Assembly (NCBI RefSeq): GCF_964355755.1
Contig: NC_092679.1
Span: 9,054,001-9,118,000, forward strand
Length of the DNA: 64,000 nt
From: Antedon mediterranea
Lineage: Eukaryota; Echinodermata; Crinoidea; Comatulida; Antedonidae
Direction of reading: 5' to 3'
A program made the position numbers and the translations under genes. The notes beneath the pieces are model-generated. The model searched no databases. It was not told the origin of the DNA and saw only the letters and a list, made by a program, of their open reading frames with translations. Positions 50,751 through 62,940 of the stretch are shown here, piece after piece. The first letter of the stretch is position 1. Every line of letters starts with the position of its first letter.

Positions 50751-51703
50751 TGTGATTTCAAGCACTTTGATGTTTTTGTGTAACCAAGTTTTTTGAAAAT
50801 CACAAAATTGTCTAAAACGTCTCCAAATGCGATTTGAAGCTATTCTAAGCACTTTGGTGTTTTTATGTTAACAAGTTTTTTTGAAAATCACAAAATGGTC
50901 TAAAACGTCTCTAAATGCGATTTGAAGCTTTTCTGTACAATTTGATGTTTTTATGTTAACAACTTTTTTCGAAAATCACAAAATGGTCTAAAATGTCTCC
51001 AAATGCGATTTGAAGCTATTCTAAGCACTTTGGTGTTTTTATGTTAACAAGTTTTTTCGAAAATCACAAAATGGTCTAAAACGTCTCCAAATGCGATTTG
51101 AAGCTATTCTGTACACTTTGATGTTTTTATGTTAACAAGTTTTTTCGAAAATCACAAAATGGTCTAAAACGTCTACAAATGCGATTTGAAGCTATTCTGT
51201 ACACTTTGATGTTTTTATGTTAGCAAGTTTTTTCGAAAATCACAAAATGGTCTAAAACGTCTACAAATGCGATTTGTAGCTAATCTGTACACTTTGATGT
51301 TTTTATGTTAACAAGTTTTTTCGAAAACACAAAAGGGTCTAAAATGTCTGTAAATGCGATTTGAAGCTATTTAAAGCACTTTGGTGTTTTTAGGTTAACA
51401 AGTTTTTTCGAAAATCACAAAATGGTCTAAAACGTCTACAAATGCGATTTGAAGCTATTCTAAGCACTTTTGTGTTTTTGTGTTAACAAGTTTTTCGAAA
51501 ATCACAAAATGGTCTAAAACGTTTCCAAATGCGATTTGAAGCTATTCTGTACACTTTGATGTTTTGTGTGAAAATTTTCTTTCGAAATGCTCAAAATGGT
51601 CAAAAACGTTTTTAAATACGATATTAAGCTACTTTGTGCTCTTTGATGTTTTTGTGTGAAATGTTTTATCGAAATGCTCAAAATGGTCTAAAACGGTTTC
51701 TAA
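50751..51703 (+). repeat. HOR segment 37: 11-mer
   Basis: 953 bp. Its left half copies segment 33. From about 51190 it switches to the TTAGCAAG / AATGTCTGTAAATG pentamer typical of M segments. Private changes are GATTTGTAGC (near 51271) and a deleted T in CGAAAACACAAAAGG (near 51322). Confidence 0.87.
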
Positions 51704-52319
51704 TGTGATTTCAAGCACTTTGATGTTTTTGTGTAACCAAGTTTTTCGAAAATCACAAAATTGTCTAAAACGTCTCCAAATGCGATTTGAAGCTATTCTG
51801 TACACTTTGATGTTTTTATGTTAACAAGTTTTTCGAAAATCACAAAATGGTCTAAAACGTCTCCAAATGCGATTTGAAGCTATTCTGTACACTTTGATGT
51901 TTTTATGTTAACAAGTTTTTCGAAAATCACAAAATGGTCTAAAACGTCTCTAAATGCGATTTGAAGCTTTTCTGTACACTTTAATGTTTTTATGTTAACA
52001 ACTTTTTTCGAAAATCACAAAATGGTCTAAAATGTCTCCAAATGCGATTTGAAGCTATTCTAAGCACTTTGATGTTTTTATGTTAACAAGTTTTTTCGAA
52101 AATCACAAAATGGTCTAAAACGTCTACAAATGCGATTTGAAGCTATTCTAAGCACTTTTGTGTTTTTATGTTAACAAGTTTTTTTGAAAATCACAAAATG
52201 GTCTAAAACGTTTCAAAATGCGATTTGAAGCTTTTCTTTACACTTTGGTGTTTTTATGTTAACAAGTTTTTTCGAAAATCACAAAATGGTCTAAAACGTC
52301 TCCAAATGCGATTTGAAGC
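51704..52319 (+). repeat. HOR segment 38: truncated at orientation switch
   Basis: About seven monomers after the last forward D3. It includes the AAAATGTCTCC, CGTCTACAAATG and CGTTTCAAAATGCG monomers out of their usual order, then stops after GAAGC at 52319 where the orientation flips. No D or E trio closes it. Confidence 0.88.
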
Positions 52320-52353
52320 ACCAAAGTGCTTTAAATAGCTTCAAATCGCATTT
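52304..52353. repeat. Orientation-switch junction with inverted repeat
   Basis: Direct sequence: the left arm AAATGCGATTTGAAGC (52304-52319) is followed by 18 bases (52320-52337) and then by its perfect reverse complement GCTTCAAATCGCATTT (52338-52353). Left of it all monomers are forward, right of it all are reversed. The forward monomer is cut after GAAGC; the reversed one starts in ACCAAAGTGC. Only one base (C at 52319) can be assigned to both sides, so the join shows essentially no microhomology. Beyond the 16-bp stem the arms stay complementary with mismatches, since both are the same satellite. Confidence 0.93.
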
Positions 52354-53042
52354 ACAGACATTTTAGACCCTTTTGTGATTTTCGAAAAAACTTGGTTACA
52401 CAAAAACACAAAAGTGCTTAAAATAGCTTTAAATCGTATTTGGAGACGTTTTAGACCATTTTGTGATTTTCGAAAAAACTTGTTAACATAAAAACATCAA
52501 AGTGTACAGAATAGCTTCAAATCGCATTTGGAGACGTTTTAGACCATTTTGTGATTTTCGAAAAAAATTGTTAACATAAAAACACCAAAGTGTACAGAAA
52601 AGCTTCAAATCGCTATTGGAGACGTTTTAGACCATTTTGTGATTTTCGAAAAAAATTGTTTCCATAAAGACACCAAAGTGCTTAAAATAGCTTCAAATCG
52701 CATTTGGAGACATTTTAGACCATTTTGTGATTTTCGAAAAAAGTTGTTAACATAAAAACATCAAAGTGTACAGAAAAGCTTCAAATCGCATTTAGAGACG
52801 TTTTAGACCATTTTGTGATTTTCAAAAAAACTTGTTAACATAAAAACACCAAAGTGCTTAGAATAGCTTAAAATCGCATTTGGAGACGTTTTAGACCATT
52901 TTGTGATTTTCGAAAAACTTGTTAACATAAAAACATCAAAGTGTACAGAATAGCTTCAAATCGCATTTGGAGACGTTTTAGACAATTTTGTGATTTTCGA
53001 AAAACTTGGTTACACAAAAACATCAAAGTGCTTGAAATCACA
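52320..53042 (-). repeat. Inverted HOR segment a: truncated at orientation switch
   Basis: About eight reversed monomers between the switch and the first reversed D3 anchor (minus strand, 53042). Private variants are CATAAAGACACC near 52664 and AAATCGTATTTGG near 52432. The end nearest the switch is the AATGTCTGTAAATG monomer. Confidence 0.88.
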
Positions 53043-55210
53043 TTAGAAACCGTTTTAGACCATTTTGAGCATTTTGATAAAACATTTCACACAAAAACAT
53101 CAAAGAGCACAAAGTAGCTTAATATCGTATTTAAAAACGTTTTTGACCATTTTGAGCATTTCGACAGAAAATTTTCACACAAAACATCAAAGTGTACAGA
53201 ATAGCTTCAAATCGCATTTGGAAACGTTTTAGACCATTTTGAGCATTTCGAAAAACTTGTTAACACAAAAACACCAAAGTGCTTAAAATAGCTTCAAATC
53301 GCATTTGGAGACGTTTTAGACCATTTTGTGATTTTCGAAAAAACTTGTTAACATAAAAACACCAAAGTGCTTAAAATAGCTTTAAATCGCATTTGGAGAT
53401 GTTTTAGACCATTTTGTGATTTTCTAAAAAACTTGTTAACATAAAAACATCAAAGTGTACAGAATAGCTTCAAATCGCATTTGGAGACGTTTTAGACAAT
53501 TTTGTGATTTTCGAAAAACTTGTTAACACAAAAACACCAAACTGCTTAAAATAGCTTCAAATCACATTTGGAGACATTTTAGACCCTTTTGTGATTTTCA
53601 AAAAAACTTGGTTACACAAAAGCACCTAAGTGCTTAAAATAGCTTCAAATCGCATTTGGAGACGTTTTAGACCATTTTGTGATTTTCGAAAAAACTAGTT
53701 AACATAAAAACATCAAAGTGCTTAAAATCACATTAGAAATCGTTTTAGACCATTTTGAGCATTTTGCTAAAACTTTTCACAAAAAAACATCAAAGAGCAC
53801 AAAATAGCTTAATATCGTGTTTAAAAACGTTTTAGACCATTTTGAGCATTTCGAAAAACTTGTTAACACAAAAACACCAAAGTGCTTAAAATAGCTTCAA
53901 ATCGCATTTGGAGACGTTTTAGACCATTTTGTGAGTTTCGAAAAAATTTGTTTAAATAAAAACACCAATGTGCTAAGAATAGTTTAAAATCGCATTTGCA
54001 GACGTTTTAGACCATTTTGTGATTTTCGAAAAAAACTTGTTAACATAAAAACACAAAAGTGTTTAGAATAGCTTCAAATTGCATTTGTAGACGTTTTAGA
54101 CCATTTTGTGATCTTCGAAAAAACTTGTTAACATAAAAACATCAAAGTGTACAGAATAGCTTCAAATCGCATTTGGAGACGTTTTAGACCATTTTGTGAT
54201 TTTCGAAAAAACTTGTTAACATAAAAACACCAAAGTGTAAAGAAAAGCTTCAAATCGCATTTTGAAACGTTTTAGACCATTTTGTGATTTTCGAAAAAAC
54301 TTATTAACATAAAAACATCAAAGTGTACAGATTAGCTTCAAATCGCATTTGGAGACGTTTTAGACCATTTTGTGATTTTCGAAAAAACTTGTTAACATAA
54401 AAACACCAAAGTGTACAGAAAAGCTTCAAATCGCTATTGGAGACGTTTTAGACCATTTTGTGATTTTCGAAAAAAATTGTTTCCATAAAAACACCAAAGT
54501 GCTTAGAATAGCTTCAAATCGCATTTGGAGACATTTTAGACCATTTTGTGATTTTCGAAAAAAGTTGTTAACATAAAAACATCAAAGTGTACAGAAAAGC
54601 TTCAAATCGCATTTAGAGACGTTTTAGACCATTTTGTGATTTTCAAAAAAACTTGTTAACATAAAAACACCAAAGTGCTTAGAATAGCTTAAAATCGCAT
54701 TTGGAGACGTTTTAGACCATTTTGTGATTTTCGAAAAACTTGTTAACATAAAAACATCAAAGTGTACAGAATAGCTTAAAATCGCTATTGGAGACGTTTT
54801 AGACCATTTTGTGATTTTCGAAAAAACTTGTTAACATAAAAACATCAAAGTGCTTAGAATAGCTTCAAATCGCATTTGGAGAAAATTTAGACCATTTTGT
54901 GATTTTCGAAAAAAGTTAACATAAAAACATTAAAGTGTACAGAAAAGCTTCAAATCGCATTTAGAGACGTTTTAGACCATTTTGTGATTTTCGAAAAACT
55001 TGTTAACATAAAAACATCAAAGTGTACAGAATAGCTTCAAATCGCATTTGGAGACGTTTTAGACCATTTTGTGATTTTCGAAAAACTTGTTAACATAAAA
55101 ACATCAAAGTGTACAGAATAGCTTCAAATCGCATTTGGAGACGTTTTAGACAATTTTGTGATTTTCGAAAAACTTGGTTACACAAAAACATCAAAGTGCT
55201 TGAAATCACA
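53043..55210 (-). repeat. Inverted HOR segment b: 25-mer, 2168-bp type
   Basis: Reversed copy of the 8427 / 36792 lineage: same length, and the same rare variants reversed (CTTATTAACAT near 54300, CGCATTTTGAAACG near 54256, AGTGTTTAG near 54058, GAGAAAATTTAGACC near 54880, AAAAGTTAACAT near 54914). E anchor near 53732. Private AACTGCTT near 53540 and CATTTTGATAAAAC near 53073. Confidence 0.9.
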
Positions 55211-56690
55211 TTAGAAACCGTTTTAGACCATTTTGAGCATTTCGATAAAACATTTCACACAAAAACATCAAAGAGCACAAAGTAGCTTAATATCGTATTT
55301 AAAAACGTTTTTGACCATTTTGAGCATTTCGAAAGAAAATTTTCACACAAAACATCAAAGTGTACAGAATAGCTTCAAATCGCATTTGGAAACGTTTTAG
55401 ACCATTTTGTGATTTTCGAAAAACTTGTTAACACAAAAACACCAAAGTGCTTAAAATAGCTTCAAATCGCATTTGGAGACGTTTTAGACCATTTTGTGAT
55501 TTTCGAAAAAACCTGTTAACATAAAAACACAAAAGTGCTTAGAATAGCTTCAAATCGCATTTGTAGACGTTTTAGACCATTTTGTGATTTTCGAAAAAAC
55601 TTGTTAATCTAAAAACACCAAAGTGCTTTAAATAGCTTCAAATCGCATTTACAGACATTTTAGACCCTTTTGTGATTTTCGAAAAAACTTGTTAACATAA
55701 AAACATCAAAGTGTACAGATTAGCTTCAAATCGCATTTGTAGACGTTTTAGACCATTTTGTGATTTTCGAAAAAACTTGCTAACATAAAAACATCAAAGT
55801 GTACAGAATAGCTTCAAATCACATTTGGAGACGTTTTAGACCATTTTGTGATTTTCGAAAAAAATTGTTTCCATAAAAACACCAAAGTGCTTAGAATAGC
55901 TTCAAATCGCATTTGGAGACATTTTAGACCATTTTGTGATTTTCGAAAAAACTTGTTAACATAAAAACACAAAAGTGCTTAGAATAGCTTCAAATCGCAT
56001 TTGTAGACGTTTTAGACCATTTTGTGATTTTCGAAAAAACTTGTTAACCTAAAAACACCAAAGTGCTTTAAATAGCTTCAAATCGCATTTACAGACATTT
56101 TAGACCCTTTTGTGATTTTCGAAAAAACTTGTTAACATAAAAACATCAAAGTGTACAGATTAGCTTCAAATCGCATTTGTAGACGTTTTAGACCATTTTG
56201 TGATTTTCGAAAAAACTTGCTAACATAAAAACATCAAAGTGTACAGAATAGCTTCAAATCACATTTGGAGACGTTTTAGACCATTTTGTGATTTTCGAAA
56301 AAAATTGTTTCCATAAAAACACCAAAGTGCTTAGAATAGCTTCAAATCGCATTTGGAGACATTTTAGACCATTTTGTGATTTTCGAAAAAACTTGTTAAC
56401 ATAAAAACATCAAAATGTACAGAAAAGCTTCAAATCTCATTTAGAGACGTTTTAGACCATTTTGTGATTTCAAAAAAACTTGTTAACATAAAAACACCAA
56501 AGTGCTTAGAATAGCTTAAAATCGCATTTGGAGACGTTTTAGACCATTTTGTGATTTTCGAAAAACTTGTTAACATAAAAACATCAAAGAGTACAGAATA
56601 GCTTCAAATCGCATTTGGAGACGTTTTAGACAATTTTGTGATTTTCGAAAAACTTGGTTACACAAAAACATCAAAGTGCTTGAAATCACA
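55211..56690 (-). repeat. Inverted HOR segment c: M type, 17-mer
   Basis: 1480 bp, reversed M type with the doubled 440-bp pentamer (TTTCCATAAAAACACC monomers near 55868 and 56308). Private AAACCTGTTAAC near 55508. Confidence 0.9.
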
Positions 56691-59640
56691 TTATAAACCG
56701 TTTTAGACCATTTTGAGCATTTCGATAAAACATTTCACACAAAAACATCAAAGAGCACAAAGTAGCTTAATATCGTATTTAAAAACGTTTTTGACCATTT
56801 TGAGCATTTCGACAGAAAATTTTCACACAAAACATCAAAGTGTACAGAATAGCTTCAAATCGCATTTGGAAACGTTTTAGACCATTTTGAGCATTTCGAA
56901 AAACTTGTTAACACAAAAACACCAAAGTGCTTAAAATAGCTTCAAATCGCATTTGGAGACGTTTTAGACCATTTTGTGATTTTCGAAAAAACTTGTTAAC
57001 ATAAAAACACCAAAGTGCTTAAAATAGCTTTAAATCGCATTTGGAGATGTTTTAGACCATTTTGTGATTTTCTAAAAAACTTGTTAACATAAAAACATCA
57101 AAGTGTACAGAATAGCTTCAAATCGCATTTGGAGACGTTTTAGACAATTTTGTGATTTCCGAAAAACTTGTTAAAACAAAAACACCAAAGTGCTTAAAAT
57201 AGCTTCAAATCACATTTGGAGACATTTTAGACCCTTTTGTGATTTTCTAAAAAACTTGGTTACACAAAAGCACCTAAGTGCTTAAAATAGCTTCAAATCG
57301 CATTTGGAGACGTTTTAGACCATTTTGTGATTTTCGAAAAAACTAGTTAACATAAAAACATCAAAGTGCTTAAAATCACATTAGAAATCGTTTTAGACCA
57401 TTTTGAGCATTTTGCTAAAACTTTTCACAAAAAAACACCAAAGAGCACAAAATAGCTTAATATCGTGTTTAAAAACGTTTTAGACCATTTTGAGCATTTC
57501 GAAAAACTTGTTAACACAAAAACACCAAAGTGCTTAAAATAGCTTCAAATCGCATTTGGAGACGTTTTAGACCATTTTGTGAGTTTCGAAAAAATTTGTT
57601 TAAATAAAAACACCAATGTGCTAAGAATAGTTTAAAATCGCATTTGCAGACGTTTTAGACCATTTTGTGATTTTCGAAAAAACTTGTTAACATAAAAACA
57701 CAAAAGTGCTTAGAATAGCTTCAAATTGCATTTGTAGACGTTTTAGACCATTTTGTGATCTTCGAAAAAACTTGTTAACATAAAAACATCAAAGTGTACA
57801 GAATAGCTTCAAATCGCATTTGGAGACGTTTTAGACCATTTTGTGATTTTCGAAAAAACTTGTTAACATAAAAACACCAAAGTGTAAAGAAAAGCTTCAA
57901 ATCGCATTTGGAAACGTTTTAGACCATTTTGTGATTTTCGAAAAAACTTGTTAACATAAAAACATCAAAGTGTACAGATTAGCTTCAAATCGCATTTGGA
58001 GACGTTTTAGACCATTTTGTGATTTTCGAAAAAACTTGTTAACATAAAAACACCAAAGTGTACAGAAAAGCTTCAAATCGCTATTGGAGACGTTTTAGAC
58101 CATTTTGTGATTTTCGAAAAAAATTGTTTCCATAAAAACACCAAAGTGCTTAGAATAGCTTCAAATCGCATTTGGAGACATTTTAGACCATTTTGTGATT
58201 TTCGAAAAAAGTTGTTAACATAAAAACATCAAAGTGTACAGAAAAGCTTCAAATCGCATTTAGAGACGTTTTAGACCATTTTGTGATTTTCAAAAAAACT
58301 TGTTAACATAAAAACACCAAAGTGCTTAGAATAGCTTAAAATCGCATTTGGAGACGTTTTAGACCATTTTGTGATTTTCGAAAAACTTGTTAACATAAAA
58401 ACATCAAAGTGTACAGAATAGCTTAAAATCGCTATTGGAGACATTTTAGACCATTTTGTGATTTTCGAAAAAACTTGGTAACATAAAAACATCAAAGTGC
58501 TTAGAATAGCTTCAAATCGCATTTGGAGACATTTTAGACCATTTTGTGATTTTCGAAAAAAGTTGTTAACATAAAAACATCAAAGTGTACAGAAAAGCTT
58601 CAAATCGCATTTAGAGACGTTTTAGACCATTTTGTGATTTTCGAAAAACTTGTTAACATAAAAACATCAAAGTGTACAGAATAGCTTCAAATCGCATTTG
58701 GAGATGTTTTAGACCATTTTGTGATTTTCGAAAAACTTGTTAACATAAAAACATCAAAGTGTACAGAATAGCTTCAAATCGCATTTGGAGACGTTTTAGA
58801 CAATTTTGTGATTTTCGAAAAACTTGGTTACACAAAAACATCAAAGTGCTTGAAATCACATTAGAAACCGTTTTAGACCATTTTGAGCATTTCGATAAAA
58901 CATTTCACACAAAAACATCAAAGAGCACAAAGTAGCTTAATATCGTATTTAAAAACGTTTTTGACCATTTTGAGCATTTCGAAAGAAAATTTTCACACAA
59001 AACATCAAAGTGTACAGAATAGCTTCAAATCGCATTTGGAAACGTTTTAGACCATTTTGTGATTTTCGAAAAAACTTGTTAACATAAAAACATCAAAGTG
59101 TACAGAATAGCTTCAAATCGCATTTGTAGACGTTTTAGACCATTTTGTGATTTTCGAAAAAACTTGTTAACATAAAAACATCAAAGTGTACAGAATAGCT
59201 TCAAATCGCATTTGGAGACGTTTTAGACCATTTTGTGATTTTCGAAAAAACTTGTTAACATAAAAACACCAAAGTGCTTAGAATAGCTTCAAATCGCATT
59301 TGGAGACATTTTAGACCATTTTGTGATTTTCGAAAAAACTTGTTAACACAAAAACACCAAAGTGCTTAAAATAGCTTCAAATCGCATTTGGAGACGTTTT
59401 AGACCATTTTGTGAGTTTCGAAAAAATTTGTTTAAATAAAAACACCAATGTGCTAAGAATAGTTTAAAATCGCATTTGCAGACGTTTTAGACCATTTTGT
59501 GATTTTCGAAAAAAACTTGTTAACATAAAAACACAAAAGTGTTTAGAATAGCTTCAAATTGCATTTGTAGACGTTTTAGACCATTTTGTGATCTTCGAAA
59601 AAACTTGTTAACATAAAAACATCAAAGTGTACAGAATAGC
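56341..59640 (-). repeat. 3300-bp tandem duplication, copy 1
   Basis: 3300 bp (about 38 monomers, with two D trios and one E trio), followed directly by copy 2. The 60-base lines I compared between the copies were identical. Upstream of 56341 the sequence differs from upstream of 59641 (AAAATTGTTTCCAT versus AAACTTGTTAACAT), which marks the left limit. Confidence 0.9.
56691..58860 (-). repeat. Inverted HOR segment d: L type, 25-mer
   Basis: 2170 bp. E anchor near 57380. It carries TTCTAAAAAACTTGG near 57245, which reversed is the variant private to the forward segment 13532-15613. It also has TTGTTAAAACAAAAAC near 57169 and GGAGATGTTTTAG near 58701. The D3 at 56681 reads TTATAAACCG. Confidence 0.9.
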
Positions 59641-59990
59641 TTCAAATCGCATTTGGAGACATTTTAGACCATTTTGTGATTTTCGAAAAAACTTGTTAAC
59701 ATAAAAACATCAAAATGTACAGAAAAGCTTCAAATCTCATTTAGAGACGTTTTAGACCATTTTGTGATTTCAAAAAAACTTGTTAACATAAAAACACCAA
59801 AGTGCTTAGAATAGCTTAAAATCGCATTTGGAGACGTTTTAGACCATTTTGTGATTTTCGAAAAACTTGTTAACATAAAAACATCAAAGAGTACAGAATA
59901 GCTTCAAATCGCATTTGGAGACGTTTTAGACAATTTTGTGATTTTCGAAAAACTTGGTTACACAAAAACATCAAAGTGCTTGAAATCACA
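58861..59990 (-). repeat. Inverted HOR segment e: 13-mer
   Basis: 1130 bp with no E trio. It contains the GTGAGTTTCG monomer that normally precedes the E trio in L segments, joined here to other monomers. The 3300-bp duplication boundary (59640/59641) lies inside it. Confidence 0.88.
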
Positions 59991-62940
59991 TTATAAACCG
60001 TTTTAGACCATTTTGAGCATTTCGATAAAACATTTCACACAAAAACATCAAAGAGCACAAAGTAGCTTAATATCGTATTTAAAAACGTTTTTGACCATTT
60101 TGAGCATTTCGACAGAAAATTTTCACACAAAACATCAAAGTGTACAGAATAGCTTCAAATCGCATTTGGAAACGTTTTAGACCATTTTGAGCATTTCGAA
60201 AAACTTGTTAACACAAAAACACCAAAGTGCTTAAAATAGCTTCAAATCGCATTTGGAGACGTTTTAGACCATTTTGTGATTTTCGAAAAAACTTGTTAAC
60301 ATAAAAACACCAAAGTGCTTAAAATAGCTTTAAATCGCATTTGGAGATGTTTTAGACCATTTTGTGATTTTCTAAAAAACTTGTTAACATAAAAACATCA
60401 AAGTGTACAGAATAGCTTCAAATCGCATTTGGAGACGTTTTAGACAATTTTGTGATTTCCGAAAAACTTGTTAAAACAAAAACACCAAAGTGCTTAAAAT
60501 AGCTTCAAATCACATTTGGAGACATTTTAGACCCTTTTGTGATTTTCTAAAAAACTTGGTTACACAAAAGCACCTAAGTGCTTAAAATAGCTTCAAATCG
60601 CATTTGGAGACGTTTTAGACCATTTTGTGATTTTCGAAAAAACTAGTTAACATAAAAACATCAAAGTGCTTAAAATCACATTAGAAATCGTTTTAGACCA
60701 TTTTGAGCATTTTGCTAAAACTTTTCACAAAAAAACACCAAAGAGCACAAAATAGCTTAATATCGTGTTTAAAAACGTTTTAGACCATTTTGAGCATTTC
60801 GAAAAACTTGTTAACACAAAAACACCAAAGTGCTTAAAATAGCTTCAAATCGCATTTGGAGACGTTTTAGACCATTTTGTGAGTTTCGAAAAAATTTGTT
60901 TAAATAAAAACACCAATGTGCTAAGAATAGTTTAAAATCGCATTTGCAGACGTTTTAGACCATTTTGTGATTTTCGAAAAAACTTGTTAACATAAAAACA
61001 CAAAAGTGCTTAGAATAGCTTCAAATTGCATTTGTAGACGTTTTAGACCATTTTGTGATCTTCGAAAAAACTTGTTAACATAAAAACATCAAAGTGTACA
61101 GAATAGCTTCAAATCGCATTTGGAGACGTTTTAGACCATTTTGTGATTTTCGAAAAAACTTGTTAACATAAAAACACCAAAGTGTAAAGAAAAGCTTCAA
61201 ATCGCATTTGGAAACGTTTTAGACCATTTTGTGATTTTCGAAAAAACTTGTTAACATAAAAACATCAAAGTGTACAGATTAGCTTCAAATCGCATTTGGA
61301 GACGTTTTAGACCATTTTGTGATTTTCGAAAAAACTTGTTAACATAAAAACACCAAAGTGTACAGAAAAGCTTCAAATCGCTATTGGAGACGTTTTAGAC
61401 CATTTTGTGATTTTCGAAAAAAATTGTTTCCATAAAAACACCAAAGTGCTTAGAATAGCTTCAAATCGCATTTGGAGACATTTTAGACCATTTTGTGATT
61501 TTCGAAAAAAGTTGTTAACATAAAAACATCAAAGTGTACAGAAAAGCTTCAAATCGCATTTAGAGACGTTTTAGACCATTTTGTGATTTTCAAAAAAACT
61601 TGTTAACATAAAAACACCAAAGTGCTTAGAATAGCTTAAAATCGCATTTGGAGACGTTTTAGACCATTTTGTGATTTTCGAAAAACTTGTTAACATAAAA
61701 ACATCAAAGTGTACAGAATAGCTTAAAATCGCTATTGGAGACATTTTAGACCATTTTGTGATTTTCGAAAAAACTTGGTAACATAAAAACATCAAAGTGC
61801 TTAGAATAGCTTCAAATCGCATTTGGAGACATTTTAGACCATTTTGTGATTTTCGAAAAAAGTTGTTAACATAAAAACATCAAAGTGTACAGAAAAGCTT
61901 CAAATCGCATTTAGAGACGTTTTAGACCATTTTGTGATTTTCGAAAAACTTGTTAACATAAAAACATCAAAGTGTACAGAATAGCTTCAAATCGCATTTG
62001 GAGATGTTTTAGACCATTTTGTGATTTTCGAAAAACTTGTTAACATAAAAACATCAAAGTGTACAGAATAGCTTCAAATCGCATTTGGAGACGTTTTAGA
62101 CAATTTTGTGATTTTCGAAAAACTTGGTTACACAAAAACATCAAAGTGCTTGAAATCACATTAGAAACCGTTTTAGACCATTTTGAGCATTTCGATAAAA
62201 CATTTCACACAAAAACATCAAAGAGCACAAAGTAGCTTAATATCGTATTTAAAAACGTTTTTGACCATTTTGAGCATTTCGAAAGAAAATTTTCACACAA
62301 AACATCAAAGTGTACAGAATAGCTTCAAATCGCATTTGGAAACGTTTTAGACCATTTTGTGATTTTCGAAAAAACTTGTTAACATAAAAACATCAAAGTG
62401 TACAGAATAGCTTCAAATCGCATTTGTAGACGTTTTAGACCATTTTGTGATTTTCGAAAAAACTTGTTAACATAAAAACATCAAAGTGTACAGAATAGCT
62501 TCAAATCGCATTTGGAGACGTTTTAGACCATTTTGTGATTTTCGAAAAAACTTGTTAACATAAAAACACCAAAGTGCTTAGAATAGCTTCAAATCGCATT
62601 TGGAGACATTTTAGACCATTTTGTGATTTTCGAAAAAACTTGTTAACACAAAAACACCAAAGTGCTTAAAATAGCTTCAAATCGCATTTGGAGACGTTTT
62701 AGACCATTTTGTGAGTTTCGAAAAAATTTGTTTAAATAAAAACACCAATGTGCTAAGAATAGTTTAAAATCGCATTTGCAGACGTTTTAGACCATTTTGT
62801 GATTTTCGAAAAAAACTTGTTAACATAAAAACACAAAAGTGTTTAGAATAGCTTCAAATTGCATTTGTAGACGTTTTAGACCATTTTGTGATCTTCGAAA
62901 AAACTTGTTAACATAAAAACATCAAAGTGTACAGAATAGC
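59641..62940 (-). repeat. 3300-bp tandem duplication, copy 2
   Basis: Second copy of 56341-59640. After 62940 the expected GACATTTTAG is GACGTTTTAG and the following monomers change, which sets the right limit. The apparent absence of differences suggests this is the youngest duplication in the window, or an assembly duplication. Confidence 0.9.
59991..62160 (-). repeat. Inverted HOR segment f: L type, 25-mer
   Basis: 2170 bp. It reads the same as segment d line by line, 3300 bp away, including TTCTAAAAAACTTGG and TTGTTAAAACAAAAAC. E anchor near 60680. Confidence 0.9.

Larger units (their letters stand above)
42360..51180 (+). repeat. 4.34-kb super-repeat, two tandem copies
   Basis: Segments of 27, 9, 6 and 8+ monomers repeat at 4334-4337 bp: D3 anchors 42771/47105, 45119/49456, 45899/50236 and 46414/50751, and E anchors 43898/48235. 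The 3-bp difference is explained by a small deletion near 43504. Copy boundaries, judged from where variants stop matching, are about 42360, 46694 and 51180. Confidence 0.88.
1..52319 (+). repeat. Tandem satellite array, forward arm (87-88 bp monomer)
   Basis: Uninterrupted head-to-tail copies of one 87-88 bp monomer, about 603 copies by arithmetic. Landmarks recurring in nearly every copy are TGGTCTAAAACG, GCGATTTGAAGC, GATGTTTTTATG, GTTAACAAG and TTTTTCGAAAATCAC. Length differs mainly through the T run before CGAAAA (5 T gives 87 bp, 6 T gives 88 bp). No unique sequence longer than a few bases interrupts it, and no coding, tRNA or rRNA feature is visible. Open reading frames reach only about 103 codons and are monomer translations. 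The strand label is arbitrary. Centromeric or pericentromeric identity is inferred from monomer size, higher-order structure and absence of genes; a subtelomeric or other heterochromatic block is possible. Confidence 0.97.

Noticed and set aside
52320-52337. Terminator-like hairpin at the switch
   Set aside because: The stem-loop is a by-product of the inverted orientation of the same repeat; no transcription unit is nearby.
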